Shown piece after piece: positions 40,443 through 50,390 of a stretch of 64,000 nt of DNA (position 1 is its first letter; every line of letters starts with the position of its first letter). The stretch spans positions 310,001 through 374,000 of the forward strand of contig CAVUAN010000006.1 in assembly GCA_963739435.1 (NCBI GenBank). The letters are read 5' to 3'. The position numbers and the translations under genes are program-made. The DNA is from CAVUAN01 sp963739435. Its GTDB lineage: Bacteria > Acidobacteriota > Thermoanaerobaculia > UBA5066 > Gp7-AA6. Under the pieces are notes generated by a model, which made no database searches, was not told where the DNA came from, and worked only from the letters and a program-made list of their open reading frames with translations.

Positions 40443-41485
40443 GCCTTCGCCTTTCCGAAGCGTCCGGCTTCGACGTCATCGATGAACTTCAAGAGGCCGG
40501 CGAAGTACGACTCCTGGTCGTCCCACAGGCACAGGTGGCTGCCCTTCTCGCACACGTGGACGCGCGAGCGGGGTATCAGGGTGCCCATTCTCTGGATGTC
40601 GACCGCGCTCATCTCGTCGTAGCGGCCGACCGGCAAAAACGTCGGCACGGCGATCTTCGAGAGATCCTTCCAGCGGTCCCAATCCTTGAAGTTGCCCGTG
40701 ATGACGAACTCGTTGGGGCCCTGCATGGTGTTGTAGACCTTCGCGTTCATGTGCTTGAAGGCCCGCGCCACGGGATCGGGCCACGGGTCGAGGCGACAGA
40801 TGTGGCGCGCATAAACAGTTTCGAACATCGCCTTCTCGTACTCGGGGTTTCCGTAGTCGCCTGTCGCCTCGTACTTGTCGAGGATGGCGATCGTCTCTTT
40901 GGGCAGAGCGGCCCGCAGCTTGGCCGCGTAGGCCATGTAGGACGGAATCGAGGCCGTCATGCTGGAGATGACGAGCGCCTTCAAATGCTTCTGGTACTTG
41001 AGCGCGTACTCGATGCCGAGCATGCCGCCCCAGGAGTGGCCGAGGAGATAGAAGTCTTCGAGGCCGAGGGCCTGCCTGACCTGTTCGACCTCCTCGCGGA
41101 AACGGTCGACTGTCCAGAGAGACGGGTCGTCCGGCTGGTCGGAGTACGCGGAGCCGAGCTGGTCGTAGTAGTAGAACTCGATGCCGTGCTGCGGAAGAAA
41201 ATCCTCGAAGCACTCGAAGTACTCATGCGTGACGCCGGGTCCGCCGTGGAGCGTCAAAACCTTGATCTTCCCGGCGCCGACTTTCTTCGTCCAGACCTTG
41301 TACTTGCCGCCGTCGATCGGGATCAGCCGAATGCCGGCCGTCTTCACCATTCCGGCCTCGCCCGGCGTGTTTGGCCCGGGCTCCCGGGTTGCCGCCTCGA
41401 GAGCGGGGGAAGCCGCACGGGCTGCCGCGCCCGCCGCCGCCGCGGCTCCCAGGCGCACGAACCCTCGGCGCGAGATCGTTCTCAT
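40439..41485 (-). CDS. Exported proline iminopeptidase (S33 alpha/beta hydrolase)
   Basis: A 348-residue alpha/beta hydrolase with a twin-arginine leader (SRRGFVRLGAAAAAG), so it folds in the cytoplasm and is exported. LTLHGGPGVTHEYFE carries the oxyanion-hole HGGPG motif, GHSWGGMLGIEYA the nucleophile, GRYDEMSAVD the aspartate and CEKGSHLCLWDD the histidine. ATG 41485 follows GGAGGGGAG. Cleaves N-terminal proline from peptides, complementing the M24 aminopeptidase P at the start of the window. Translation runs into the dicarboxylate/amino-acid symporter. The gene is intact. Confidence 0.92.
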   Translation of the reverse strand: MRTISRRGFVRLGAAAAAGAAARAASPALEAATREPGPNTPGEAGMVKTAGIRLIPIDGGKYKVWTKKVGAGKIKVLTLHGGPGVTHEYFECFEDFLPQHGIEFYYYDQLGSAYSDQPDDPSLWTVDRFREEVEQVRQALGLEDFYLLGHSWGGMLGIEYALKYQKHLKALVISSMTASIPSYMAYAAKLRAALPKETIAILDKYEATGDYGNPEYEKAMFETVYARHICRLDPWPDPVARAFKHMNAKVYNTMQGPNEFVITGNFKDWDRWKDLSKIAVPTFLPVGRYDEMSAVDIQRMGTLIPRSRVHVCEKGSHLCLWDDQESYFAGLLKFIDDVEAGRFGKAKA

Positions 41486-41574
41486 TCTCCCCTCCTTCGG
41501 ATTGTCGGCCGATACTCTAACCCCGCCGTCGGCGCAGTAAACTGGACGCGTTTTCCCTTCGATCGGTTCTCGTC

Positions 41575-44500
41575 ATGGAGGTGTCGGTGTCTCGATCTCG
41601 CCTGCTCTCCGGCGTGGCCTGCGGAATTCTCGCGGCGGCCTGCGCGGCCTCTCAGCCCTTCGAAGAATCCCTGCTCGACCGCAACGCGGTGGCGTCTGAT
41701 CGGGCCGTTTCGCGGGGGGCGGGCCCTCGCGATTTCGGGCGTGCCCGGCAAGCCGGACCGCTTCTACTTCGGCGCCGTCGGCGGCGGAGTCTGGATGACG
41801 GAGAACGCCGGGCGCACCTGGGAGCCCATCTTGGACTCGCAGCCGATCGCCTCGATCGGGGCGATCGCGATCGCGCCCTCGGATCCGAACGTGATCTACG
41901 TCGGCTCGGGCGAGGCCGACATGCGCTCGGACATCTCCTACGGCAACGGCATGTACAAGTCGCAGGACGGCGGAAAGAGCTGGACCCCGATCGGGCTAGC
42001 GGACAGCCGTCAGATCGGACGCGTGATCGTCGACCCGAGAGACACCGGCCGCGTCTTCGTCGCCGCGCTCGGGCACGCCTACGGGCCCAACGCCGAGCGC
42101 GGCGTCTTCCGCTCGCAGGACGGTGGCAGGACCTGGCAGCGCGTCCTCCACACCGACGACGACACCGGCGCGATCGACCTCGCGTTCGAGCCGGGCAACG
42201 CCCGCACGATCTTCGCCGCCCTCTGGCAGACGCGGCGGCCCCCCTGGAACGTCTACCCGCCTTCGAAAGGCCCGGGCAGCGGGCTCTATCGGTCTGACGA
42301 CGGCGGAGACACGTGGCGCCCGGTGACCGGGCACGGCTTTCCTTCGGAAGGCCTCGGACGAATCGGCATCGCGTTTGCGCCGGCCGACCCGAAGCGCGTT
42401 TACGCGATTGTCGACGCGAAAGAGGGCGGCCTCTACGCCTCCGCAGGATGGCGGCGCCAGCTGGACGAGGGCCTCGAGCGACAAGCGGATCTGGGATCGC
42501 GGCTGGTACTTCGGCGAGGTGGCCGTCGATCCCAAAGATCCCAACACTCTCTTCGTGTCCAACACGGCGCTCTACAAGTCGATAGACGCCGGCAAGACCT
42601 TCGTTCCGATCAAGGGCGCGCCGGGCGGCGACGACTACCACCAGCTCTGGATCGATCCCGCAAACCCGGGGAGGATGGCCCTGGCGAGCGACCAGGGGGC
42701 CGTCGTGAGTGTGGACTCCGGGCGCACGTGGAGCTCCTGGTACAACCAGCCGACCGCTCAGATCTACCGCGTTTCGACCGACAACCGGTTCCCCTTCTGG
42801 GTCTACGGGGCGCAGCAGGACAGCGGCGCTGTCGCCACCCCCTCGCGCACCGACTACCGGAACATCACGCTGCGCGACTGGCGCCCGATCGCAGCCGGCG
42901 GCGAGAGCGGCGAGATCGCGCCCGATCCCAAGGACGGCAACGTGCTCTTCGGCGGAACGGTCGGACGGTTCGACCAGACCACGATGCAGGATCTGAGCGT
43001 GGATCCGACGCTCGACTCTCCCGGAGCCTGGCGGCGAACCTGGACGCTTCCCCTGACGTTCTCGCCGCGCGACCCGCGCGTGCTCTACTTTTCGCGCCAG
43101 GTTCTCTTTCAGACGACAAACGGCGGCGAGTCGTGGGAAGCGATCAGCCCGGATTTGACCCGCGAGAACCCGGGCGATCCGCCCAACCTCGACCCCGCGA
43201 CCCGGGCCGACAACCTGCACAACGGCCCCCGCCGCGGCGTCATTTACACGATTGCACCGTCGCCGCTGACAGACGGCCTCCTCTGGTGCGGTACCGACGA
43301 CGGCCTCGTCTGGGTCACGCGCGACTCTGGCAAGCACTGGGACAACGTCACGCCGCACGAGCTGACAGCGTGGTCGAAGATCGCCATGATCGAAGCGTCG
43401 CATTCAGACGCCGCGACGGCCTTCGTGGCGGTCGATCGCCACAGGCTCGACGACCTGGCGCCGCACATCTACCGCACGAGCGACGGCGGAAAGACCTGGA
43501 AGCCGATTGCGGCCGGCATTCCCACGGGAAGCTACGTCAACACGGTGCGCGAAGACCCCGTGCGCAAGGGCCTGCTCTACGCCGGCACCGAAACGGGCGT
43601 CTTCGTCTCGTTCGACGCGGGCGAGCACTGGCAGAGCCTGCGAAGAAACATGCCCAGTTGCTCGGTGCGCGACATCTCGGTGCGCGGCAATGACGTCGTC
43701 GCAGCGACCCACGGCCGGAGCTTCTGGATTGCAGACGACGTGTCCTCCCTGCGCCAGCTCGATCCAACGGCCGCCGCCGCGCCCATCTGGCTCTTCGCGC
43801 CGGCTCCCGCCGTGCGGCTCCACCCGGCTGCCTTCCAGGGAACTCCCGAGCCCAAGGACGAGCCCTCGGGAGAGAATCCGCCACGCGGAGCTTTCCTCGA
43901 CTACCTGCTGCAGGCGGCGCCTTCGACTCCCGTCGTCATCGAGATCCTCGACGCGAAGAGCAGCCTGGTCCGGCGCTACGCGAGCGACGAGGTTTCCCCG
44001 GGAACCGATCTGCAGAAGATCCAGATTGCGCCTGACTGGGCGCCCGCGCCAAGGCCTCCCGAAGCGACCCCCGGCGCCCACCGTTTCGTCTGGGACTTGC
44101 GCTACACCGCCCAGAAGGCCCTTGCGAGCCCGAGCTCTTTCCGTGATCCGGCCGGTCTCTGGGCGCCCCCGGGCCGCTACACCGTCCGCATTACCGCGGG
44201 CGGGCGCTCGCTCACCCAGCCGCTGACGGTCGTCAAAGACCCGCGGATCAAGGCCTCGGATGCGGATCTCCTGCGCCAGTTCGAGCTCGCCCGATCCATC
44301 GAACAGGCGCGCCTTCGGGTTGCCGGCCCGCTTCGCCAGGCGCAGGCGCTCCGCAAGCAGATCGCTCAGGTCAGGGAGAAGGCGGCTGGGCCGGCGCAAT
44401 CGGACCTTTCCGTTTTCGCCGCAAGGCTCGACGCGGCGGCGGGCCCGCCGGAGACCCCTGGCTTCGAAGAGCCGGAGTTGGCGGAGACCTCGACTCTCCG

Positions 44501-44708
44501 CAGCGTCTCGACCCGCCTGCAGAGACTCGCCTCCGCCGTCGAGAGCGCGGACGCGGCCCCGACGAGCGGAGCCACGAAGGGCTTTGCCGGCATTGCCGAG
44601 CCGCTCGAACGCGCGCTCGCCGCCTGGACGGCGCTTTTCGAGAAAGACCTGCCGCGCGTCAACGACCTCTTGAAGCAGGCCGCTCTCCCGCCGCTCGCAA
44701 CCGAGTAG
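41575..44708 (+). CDS. Large secreted BNR/sortilin-type propeller protein (glycosyl-hydrolase-like), two frameshifts
   Basis: About 1,040 residues from ATG 41575 (VSVSRSRLLSGVACGILAAACAAS, a possible lipoprotein leader). The first 750 residues are two sortilin/Asp-box-like propellers with repeats such as GGVWMTENAGRTWEP, GMYKSQDGGKSWTPIG, GVFRSQDGGRTWQRV and LYKSIDAGKTFVPI. The last 270 residues add a soluble region (VIEILDAKSSLVRRYASDEVSPG, GAHRFVWDLRYTAQ, APPGRYTVRITAGGRS) and a helical end. Similar acidobacterial proteins are labelled glycosyl hydrolase, but I see no catalytic pair. Breaks lie near 41690 and 42450. Confidence 0.82.
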
Positions 44709-44712
44709 GGCG

Positions 44713-45630
44713 ATGCCGCTCTATCTGCCGACGCCTCTGACGCGAGCGCCCGACGGCCTCGGGCCTGGGCGCGAGCTGTGGCTCAAGGAGGAAGACTTGA
44801 ACGAGCTCGGCGCCTTCAAGTGGCGCGGGGCGATGCCGACCATGCAGCGGTGGCGCGAGCGCAGCGAGGCCACGGTCGTGACGGCTTCGACCGGAAACCA
44901 CGGCGCGGCCGTCGCCTGGGCGGCCCGGCGCCTCGGGATTCCGGCGATCGTCTACGCCCCGGGCGGAGCCGCGCACGACAAGGTCGTCCTGATCGAAGGT
45001 CTGGGCGCCCGCATCCGCCTCGTCGGGGCAAATCTCGACGAGGCCAAAGAGGAGGCGCGCGCATTCGCCCAGCGCCAGCGACTCCCGTTTTTCGAGGACG
45101 GCGCGGAGCCCGGCCAGTACGAGGGCTACGGGAAAATCGCCGAGGAGATCCTCGACCGGTGCGAGGTGGCTCCCGGCGCAATCGTCGTCCCCGTCGGCAA
45201 CGGGGCGCTCGCCGGGGGCATCGGGGCCGTCGTCAAGCGGCGCTCGCCGAAGACCCTCGTCGTGGGCGTTGCGGCCAAAGAAGCCCCGGTGATGGAGATG
45301 TCCTGGCGGGCCGGCAAGCCGCTCGGCTGCGATCGGATGGCGACTTTCGCCGATGGCCTCGCCGTGCGTGTCGCGATCCCTCTGGCGGTCCAGCGCCTCC
45401 GGGAAGGGGTGGACACGATGCTCCTCGTGTCCGAACGCGCGATCGCGCAGGCCGTCTCCGATTTTGCGCGCGTCGGCCGGCGCGTCGAGGGCGCCGCCGC
45501 GGCGGGCCTGGCTGCCTTGCCGCAGCTGCCCGAAGTCGACGGGCCAGTCGTGCTCGTCGTCACGGGATGCAACATCGACCAGGACGTGTGGTCGCGCGCC
45601 GTCGAATCGCCGGCCTCGTTTCCCGAGTGA
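44713..45630 (+). CDS. PLP fold-type II dehydratase (threonine/serine dehydratase-like)
   Basis: A 305-residue beta-family PLP enzyme. The cofactor lysine is Lys36 in LGAFKWRGA; the PLP-phosphate and substrate loops are TASTGNHGAAVAWAA and VPVGNGALAGGIGAV; GAAAAGLAAL precedes the C-terminal SxxN-type site (VVTGCNIDQDV). The absence of an ACT regulatory domain makes it like the short, catabolic threonine/serine dehydratases, but cysteine- or diaminopropionate-type reactions cannot be excluded. It begins 4 bp after the propeller gene. Repeat copy 5 follows its stop. Confidence 0.88.
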   Translation: MPLYLPTPLTRAPDGLGPGRELWLKEEDLNELGAFKWRGAMPTMQRWRERSEATVVTASTGNHGAAVAWAARRLGIPAIVYAPGGAAHDKVVLIEGLGARIRLVGANLDEAKEEARAFAQRQRLPFFEDGAEPGQYEGYGKIAEEILDRCEVAPGAIVVPVGNGALAGGIGAVVKRRSPKTLVVGVAAKEAPVMEMSWRAGKPLGCDRMATFADGLAVRVAIPLAVQRLREGVDTMLLVSERAIAQAVSDFARVGRRVEGAAAAGLAALPQLPEVDGPVVLVVTGCNIDQDVWSRAVESPASFPE

Positions 45631-45641
45631 GCGCATCTGTT

Positions 45642-45756
45642 CCCTCTCCCTCCGGGAGAGGGATAGGGTGAGGGGCTGACAAGAGCCGGATCGAAAACTG
45701 CCAGCCCCGGCGTTAGCTCTCCCCTCACCCCGGCCCTCTCCCGGTGGGAGAGGGGG
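45642..45756. repeat. Dispersed nested inverted repeat, copy 5
   Basis: CCCTCTCCCTCCGGGAGAGGG, GGTGAGGGG, about 45 bases, then CCCCTCACCCCGG and CCCTCTCCCGGTGGGAGAGGG. Sits between the convergent dehydratase and M13 peptidase genes. Confidence 0.9.
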
Positions 45757-45761
45757 CGGGA

Positions 45762-47819
45762 TTACCAGACCGCGCAGGCGTCGGCTGGCGGCCGCACCAT
45801 CGGGGAGTCGGCCGGACAGTCGAAGGCCTCCTTGAACTCGGGGAGGTTGCCGAGCGGGCCGTTGACGCGCCACCGGCCGGGCGAGTGCGAGTCGGTCTGC
45901 ACGAGCACGCGCGCCTGCTCGGGCCGGGCGTTGCGGCACCAGATCTGGCCCCACGCGAGAAAGAAGCGCTGCTCCTGCGTGAGGCCGTCGATCAGTTTCT
46001 TTTCCTTGCCCTTCTGAGCCGACTGCAGGGCCGCGTAGGCGATCTTCAGGCCCCCCAGGTCTCCGATGTTCTCGCCCAGGGTCAGCTTGCCGTTGACGTG
46101 GAGGTCGTCCACGGCGACGTAGCTCGAGAACTGCCTCTCCACGCAGCCGGCCCGGCGCACGAATTCCTCGGCGCTCTTGGCAGTCCACCAGTCCTTGAAA
46201 TTGCCGTCCTGGTCGAACTGCCGGCCCTGGTCGTCGAAGCCGTGCGAGATCTCGTGCCCGATGACCGCGCCGACGCCGCCATAGTTCGGGCCGTCGTCCA
46301 TCTTGTTGTCGTAGAACGGGGGCTGGAGGATGCCCGCCGGGAAGACGATCTCGTTGTGCTGCGGGCTGTAGTACGCGTTGACGGTCGAGGGCGTCATCCC
46401 AAACTCGGTCTTATCCACGGGCTTTCCGATCTTGGACATCTGCCGGCGGAACTCGAACTCCCGCGCCCGGGCCGCGTTGGCGGGCCAGGACGCCCGGCTG
46501 ACCGAGAGCGTCGTGTAGTCGATCCACTTGTCCGGGTAGCCGATCTTGCGCACGAAGGTCGAGAGCTTGGCCTGGGCCATGGCTTTCGTTTCATCGTCCA
46601 TCCAGGCGACGCCGGCCAGGTCGGCCTTCATCGCCGCGAGCAGGGCCAGGACCATCTCGTTGGTGCGCTTCTTGCCCTCGGCGCCGAACGTCAGCTCGAC
46701 GTACGGCTGTCCCAGCAGCTCCCGCATCGACTGGTCGGTTGCCGTCACGCACCGCTTCCAGCGGGGCTGCAGGGCCTTGGCGCCGGTCAGGATCGTGCCG
46801 TAGAAGGCGAATTCCGTGTCCACGAACCGGGAGGAGAGCATCGGGGCGGCCGAACGGATGACGTGCCACCGGAGATACGAACGCCAGTTTTCCGGCTTCT
46901 CGGTCTTCAAGAGCTCGTCCAAGCCCTTGAAGTACGACACCGAGCCGATGTTGACCGACGTCACCTCGGGCACGCTCTGGGCTGCGAGGTACGCCTTCCA
47001 GGGGATCGCGGGAGCAAAGGTCCCGAGCTCCTCGAGGTTCATGCGGTTGTAGCGCCTCTTGGGGTCCCGCCGCTCGACGCGCGTCATCGAGGCCTTCGCG
47101 AGCGCTGTTTCAATCGCCATCACCGCGTCGGCTTCGGCCTTCGCCCTCTCGGGCGTGTCGCCGACGAGCTCGAACATCTTGCCCATGTGCTCGAGGTACT
47201 GCGCGCGGAGCTTCTTCGACGCTTCGTCCTCCTTCGTGTAGTAGTCGCGGTCGGGCAGCCCCAGCCCTCCCTGGTCCGCCTCGGCGATCACCTCCCGGGC
47301 ATCCTTGAAGTCCTGTCCCGAGCCGAAGCTCCAGAGAACTCCGACGCCCTGGGGCCGCAGGCGCGCGACCTCGGCCGTCAGAGTCGCCACGTCCTTCACC
47401 TTCTCGATCCTCTCGAAGGCGGGAGCCAGAGGCTTCGCGCCTTCGGACTCCGCATGCATTTCGTCCATGCAGGCGGCGTAGAAGTCGCCGATTTTCTGGT
47501 GGATCACGTCGCGCGCGTCGCGTTTGCCGTCGTTCTTCGCGGCCTTCTCGAGGATGTCGTGGAGCACGTCGCGGTTTCTATCGGTGAGCTCGTTGAAACG
47601 GCCCCAGGTCGAGTACTCGGGGGGAATCGGGTTGGCGGCCAGCCATCCGCCGCAGGCGTACTGGTAGAAGTTGGCGCAGGGCGCGACCGTCTTGTCGATC
47701 AACGAAACGTCGAAGCCGGGCTTCTTGTCCGCGGCCTTCTTCGGCTCGTCTGCGGCAACACCGATACCCGCTGCCAGAATCATGAGGCACCCGAAAACAG
47801 CAACGCGAAACGCCTTCAT
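45762..47819 (-). CDS. Secreted M13-family zinc endopeptidase (neprilysin/PepO-like)
   Basis: A 685-residue enzyme with a signal peptide (MKAFRVAVFGCLMILAAGIGVAAD). The N-terminal region has CANFYQYACGGWLAANPIP, typical of M13; the zinc site is His522-Glu523-xx-His526 in GAVIGHEISHGFDD, with Glu583 in LGENIGDLGG as third ligand; NAYYSPQHNEIVFPAGILQPPFYD is the substrate-binding NAY-type motif; the chain ends in the family's CxxW (CAVW). ATG 47819 is preferred over an earlier in-frame ATG. Cleaves oligopeptides on the N-side of hydrophobic residues. The gene is intact. Confidence 0.95.
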   Translation of the reverse strand: MKAFRVAVFGCLMILAAGIGVAADEPKKAADKKPGFDVSLIDKTVAPCANFYQYACGGWLAANPIPPEYSTWGRFNELTDRNRDVLHDILEKAAKNDGKRDARDVIHQKIGDFYAACMDEMHAESEGAKPLAPAFERIEKVKDVATLTAEVARLRPQGVGVLWSFGSGQDFKDAREVIAEADQGGLGLPDRDYYTKEDEASKKLRAQYLEHMGKMFELVGDTPERAKAEADAVMAIETALAKASMTRVERRDPKRRYNRMNLEELGTFAPAIPWKAYLAAQSVPEVTSVNIGSVSYFKGLDELLKTEKPENWRSYLRWHVIRSAAPMLSSRFVDTEFAFYGTILTGAKALQPRWKRCVTATDQSMRELLGQPYVELTFGAEGKKRTNEMVLALLAAMKADLAGVAWMDDETKAMAQAKLSTFVRKIGYPDKWIDYTTLSVSRASWPANAARAREFEFRRQMSKIGKPVDKTEFGMTPSTVNAYYSPQHNEIVFPAGILQPPFYDNKMDDGPNYGGVGAVIGHEISHGFDDQGRQFDQDGNFKDWWTAKSAEEFVRRAGCVERQFSSYVAVDDLHVNGKLTLGENIGDLGGLKIAYAALQSAQKGKEKKLIDGLTQEQRFFLAWGQIWCRNARPEQARVLVQTDSHSPGRWRVNGPLGNLPEFKEAFDCPADSPMVRPPADACAVW

Positions 47820-47952
47820 GGCACTCCTCTCGAAAAGTCTGTCGTTCTCTCCTGCGACACGTATGCTTTTGGCCTTCAAACGGGCCGACTGCGGGAAAGG
47901 TTACAGCACTCGTCGTTGCCGTATCCTACGGTCCCTGCCATGCGTCCTCCCG

Positions 47953-49461
47953 ATGTTTCCGCGGCGTCTCCCCGGGCTCTGGATCCCGCCGATCTTTCGC
48001 GCCATGGTCCTCGTCGCCGCCGTGTTCTTCGTCAAGGCGTCTTATCTCGCCCTCTTCGTCACGCCGCTCTGGGACGTTCCGGACGAGACGGGCCACTTCG
48101 CCCTGATCGAGGACATCGTCTCCGGCCGGGGGCTGCCGCTCATGGGCCGAAGCGTCATCTCCGACGGCCTCTACACGCGCTGGATGCATCGGCCCGCGCC
48201 ATCGCCCTCCATGCCGAACTGGGCGGCGCAGCATCCTCCCCTCTACCACGTGCTCGCCGCTCCCTGGCTCGCGGCGGCCAGAGCCTCGACCGGCGATCCC
48301 GACTGGCAATGCCGCACGGTGCGGCTCTTCTCCGCCTTTTCGGCGGCGGCTGCTCTCCTGGTTTTCTTCGGGGTCTTCCGCGAGGCCTCGGGCGATCCGC
48401 TGATCGCGTTCGTCGGGGCCTCGGGCGTCGGATTCCTTCCGATGTTCACGCACATGGCTTCGGGCGTGAACCACGATGTTTTCCTCGCTCTCTGCATGGG
48501 GGTCGCAGCGCTCTTTTTCGTTCGTCTCGCCCGCAGAGGAAGCTTCGCCGACGGCCTGGCGATGGCCGCGGCGCTGGCGCTGGCGGGAGCAACCAAGCTC
48601 TCGGCGCTGGCGCCGTCTGTCGTGCTGGTCGCCGCGGCCGCGTTTCTTCTCTCCTCGCGCGGGGCCCGGCGCGCGGGGCAGTGGCTTGCGATCGCAGCCC
48701 TGGCCGCCTCGCTGCCGGCTCTCTGGCTCCTGCGGCACCAAATCCTTCTGCCCGGCGTCGCCGTGCATCCGACCGGGAGCCCGCGGTTTGATTTGCCCTT
48801 CTTCTCCTACCTGACGCGCTACCCGGTCCTCGATCACACATTCAAGAACTTCGTCGGCCTGATCGGCTGGACGGGAACCGGGCGCGGAGACGTTGCCTGG
48901 TTCCAGATCGACGGGCCCTATCTCCTCGTCTACCTTCTTCTCGCCTCAGCCGCCGCGTTGCTGACCGCCTTCTGGATCGAGAGGCAGCCGGAAACGCCGG
49001 CAGCGCTGCGATTTCTTTCGCGTTCGCTTTCCCTGGGCGCTCTGGCCGCCTGCTTTTTCGTCTTCCTCGGCGGCTACAGCGGAGCGGGCCTCGTCAAACG
49101 CCTCGCCTACAGCCTCCTCGTCGCGGTGCTCTTCCTCGGGGCAACCCGGGCCCTGGCGGCTGCGACCGACACCGCGCGGATCGTCTTCGTCTCGCAGCTT
49201 GCGGTGCTTGTCTTCACTCTTGCTTATCTCGTCAACAGCTTCGAGAGCTTCGAGGCCCACGGCGAGATGCGGGCGACCAACGGGCGCTACTTCTTCGCGG
49301 TCCTGCCGTTTCTCGGCCTCGCGTTCTTTACGCCCGCGGCACTGGCGCTGCCTTCCGGCCGGCGCCGCAACCTCGCCCTGGCGGCCGTATTTACGGCGCT
49401 GCTCTGTGACGAGATCGCCTTCTTCCTGCTGCGCGTCGTGCCCTTCTACCGCGCCGGCTGA
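47953..49461 (+). CDS. DUF2142-like polytopic membrane protein (glycosyltransferase-like)
   Basis: About 502 residues with 11-12 helices. The first periplasmic loop contains TPLWDVPDETGHFALIEDIVSGRGLP and later AAQHPPLYHVLAAPWL, the PDE..HF and QHPPLYY landmarks of DUF2142 membrane proteins, a GT-C-fold relative of PMT/ArnT. ATG 47953 (MFPRRLPGL) is chosen; an in-frame extension overlaps the divergent M13 gene. It ends 17 bp before aguB. A lipid-linked sugar transferase role is a fold inference only. Confidence 0.75.
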   Translation: MFPRRLPGLWIPPIFRAMVLVAAVFFVKASYLALFVTPLWDVPDETGHFALIEDIVSGRGLPLMGRSVISDGLYTRWMHRPAPSPSMPNWAAQHPPLYHVLAAPWLAAARASTGDPDWQCRTVRLFSAFSAAAALLVFFGVFREASGDPLIAFVGASGVGFLPMFTHMASGVNHDVFLALCMGVAALFFVRLARRGSFADGLAMAAALALAGATKLSALAPSVVLVAAAAFLLSSRGARRAGQWLAIAALAASLPALWLLRHQILLPGVAVHPTGSPRFDLPFFSYLTRYPVLDHTFKNFVGLIGWTGTGRGDVAWFQIDGPYLLVYLLLASAAALLTAFWIERQPETPAALRFLSRSLSLGALAACFFVFLGGYSGAGLVKRLAYSLLVAVLFLGATRALAAATDTARIVFVSQLAVLVFTLAYLVNSFESFEAHGEMRATNGRYFFAVLPFLGLAFFTPAALALPSGRRRNLALAAVFTALLCDEIAFFLLRVVPFYRAG

Positions 49462-49478
49462 TAACCTCTGCGACCGAA

Positions 49479-50390
49479 ATGAAGGCAACGAAGTTCTCGA
49501 TCGGCCTCGTCCAGATGTCCTGCACAGAGGACTCCGCGGCAAACCTCGCGAAGGCAGTCCAAAAGGTTTCGGAAGCCGCCCGGTCGGGTGCTGAGGTCGT
49601 CTGCCTGCCGGAGCTCTTCCGCTCCCGGTATTTCTGCCAGAAAGAGGACGCGGCGATCTTCGACCTGGCCGAGCCCGTGCCGGGGCCCTCGACGGAGGCG
49701 CTCGGCAAGGCCGCGGCGCTGGCCGGTGTGGCCGTCATCGCTCCCGTCTTCGAGCGGCGGGCGCCCGGGCTGTACCACAACAGCGCGGCCGTCATCGACG
49801 CCGACGGCTCGATTGCCGGGCTCTACCGGAAGATGCACATCCCGGACGACCCGGCCTACTACGAGAAGTTCTACTTCACGCCGGGCGACACCGGTTTTCC
49901 GGCTTTCAACACGCGAGCTGGCCGCATCGCGACACTCATCTGCTGGGACCAGTGGTACCCGGAGGGCGCCCGGCTCACGGCGCTGGCGGGGGCGGCGGTC
50001 CTCTTCTACCCCACCGCGATCGGCTGGCACCCGCACGAGAAAGCCGAGCACGGCGCGACGCAGCGTGACGCCTGGATGACGGTCCAGCGCGGGCACGCCA
50101 TCGCCAACGGCCTCTATGTCGCCGCCGTCAATCGCGTTGGCTTCGAGACGCCGCCGGGAGGCGGTCCGGGACTCGAGTTCTGGGGCTCGTCGTTTGTCGC
50201 CGACCCGCAGGGCGTTCTGGTCGCCGCCGGATCGACCGACAAGGAGCAGATCCTGGTTGCCGAGGTCGACCCCGCGCGCATCGAGGACGTGCGGCGCAAC
50301 TGGCCTTTCCTGCGCGACCGGCGCATCGACGCCTACGGCGGCATCACGCGCCGCTACCTCGACGCCGACACGTGGTCCGAAAAGACGTAG
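49479..50390 (+). CDS. aguB: N-carbamoylputrescine amidase (nitrilase superfamily)
   Basis: A 303-residue carbon-nitrogen hydrolase. The catalytic triad is Glu45 (CLPELFRSRYFCQ), Lys118 (YRKMHIPDDPAYYEK) and Cys155 (LICWDQWYPEGARL). GWHPHEKAEHGATQRDAWMTVQRGHAIANG and NRVGFE are subfamily-specific for AguB. It hydrolyses N-carbamoylputrescine to putrescine. The partner agmatine deiminase gene begins 19 bases before its stop, so both steps from agmatine to putrescine are encoded in one transcript. Confidence 0.93.
   Translation: MKATKFSIGLVQMSCTEDSAANLAKAVQKVSEAARSGAEVVCLPELFRSRYFCQKEDAAIFDLAEPVPGPSTEALGKAAALAGVAVIAPVFERRAPGLYHNSAAVIDADGSIAGLYRKMHIPDDPAYYEKFYFTPGDTGFPAFNTRAGRIATLICWDQWYPEGARLTALAGAAVLFYPTAIGWHPHEKAEHGATQRDAWMTVQRGHAIANGLYVAAVNRVGFETPPGGGPGLEFWGSSFVADPQGVLVAAGSTDKEQILVAEVDPARIEDVRRNWPFLRDRRIDAYGGITRRYLDADTWSEKT

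Noticed and set aside
40535..43693. A 1,052-codon open frame on the plus strand
   Set aside because: Its first third is antisense to proline iminopeptidase and contains no family signature; only the later part is the real propeller gene.
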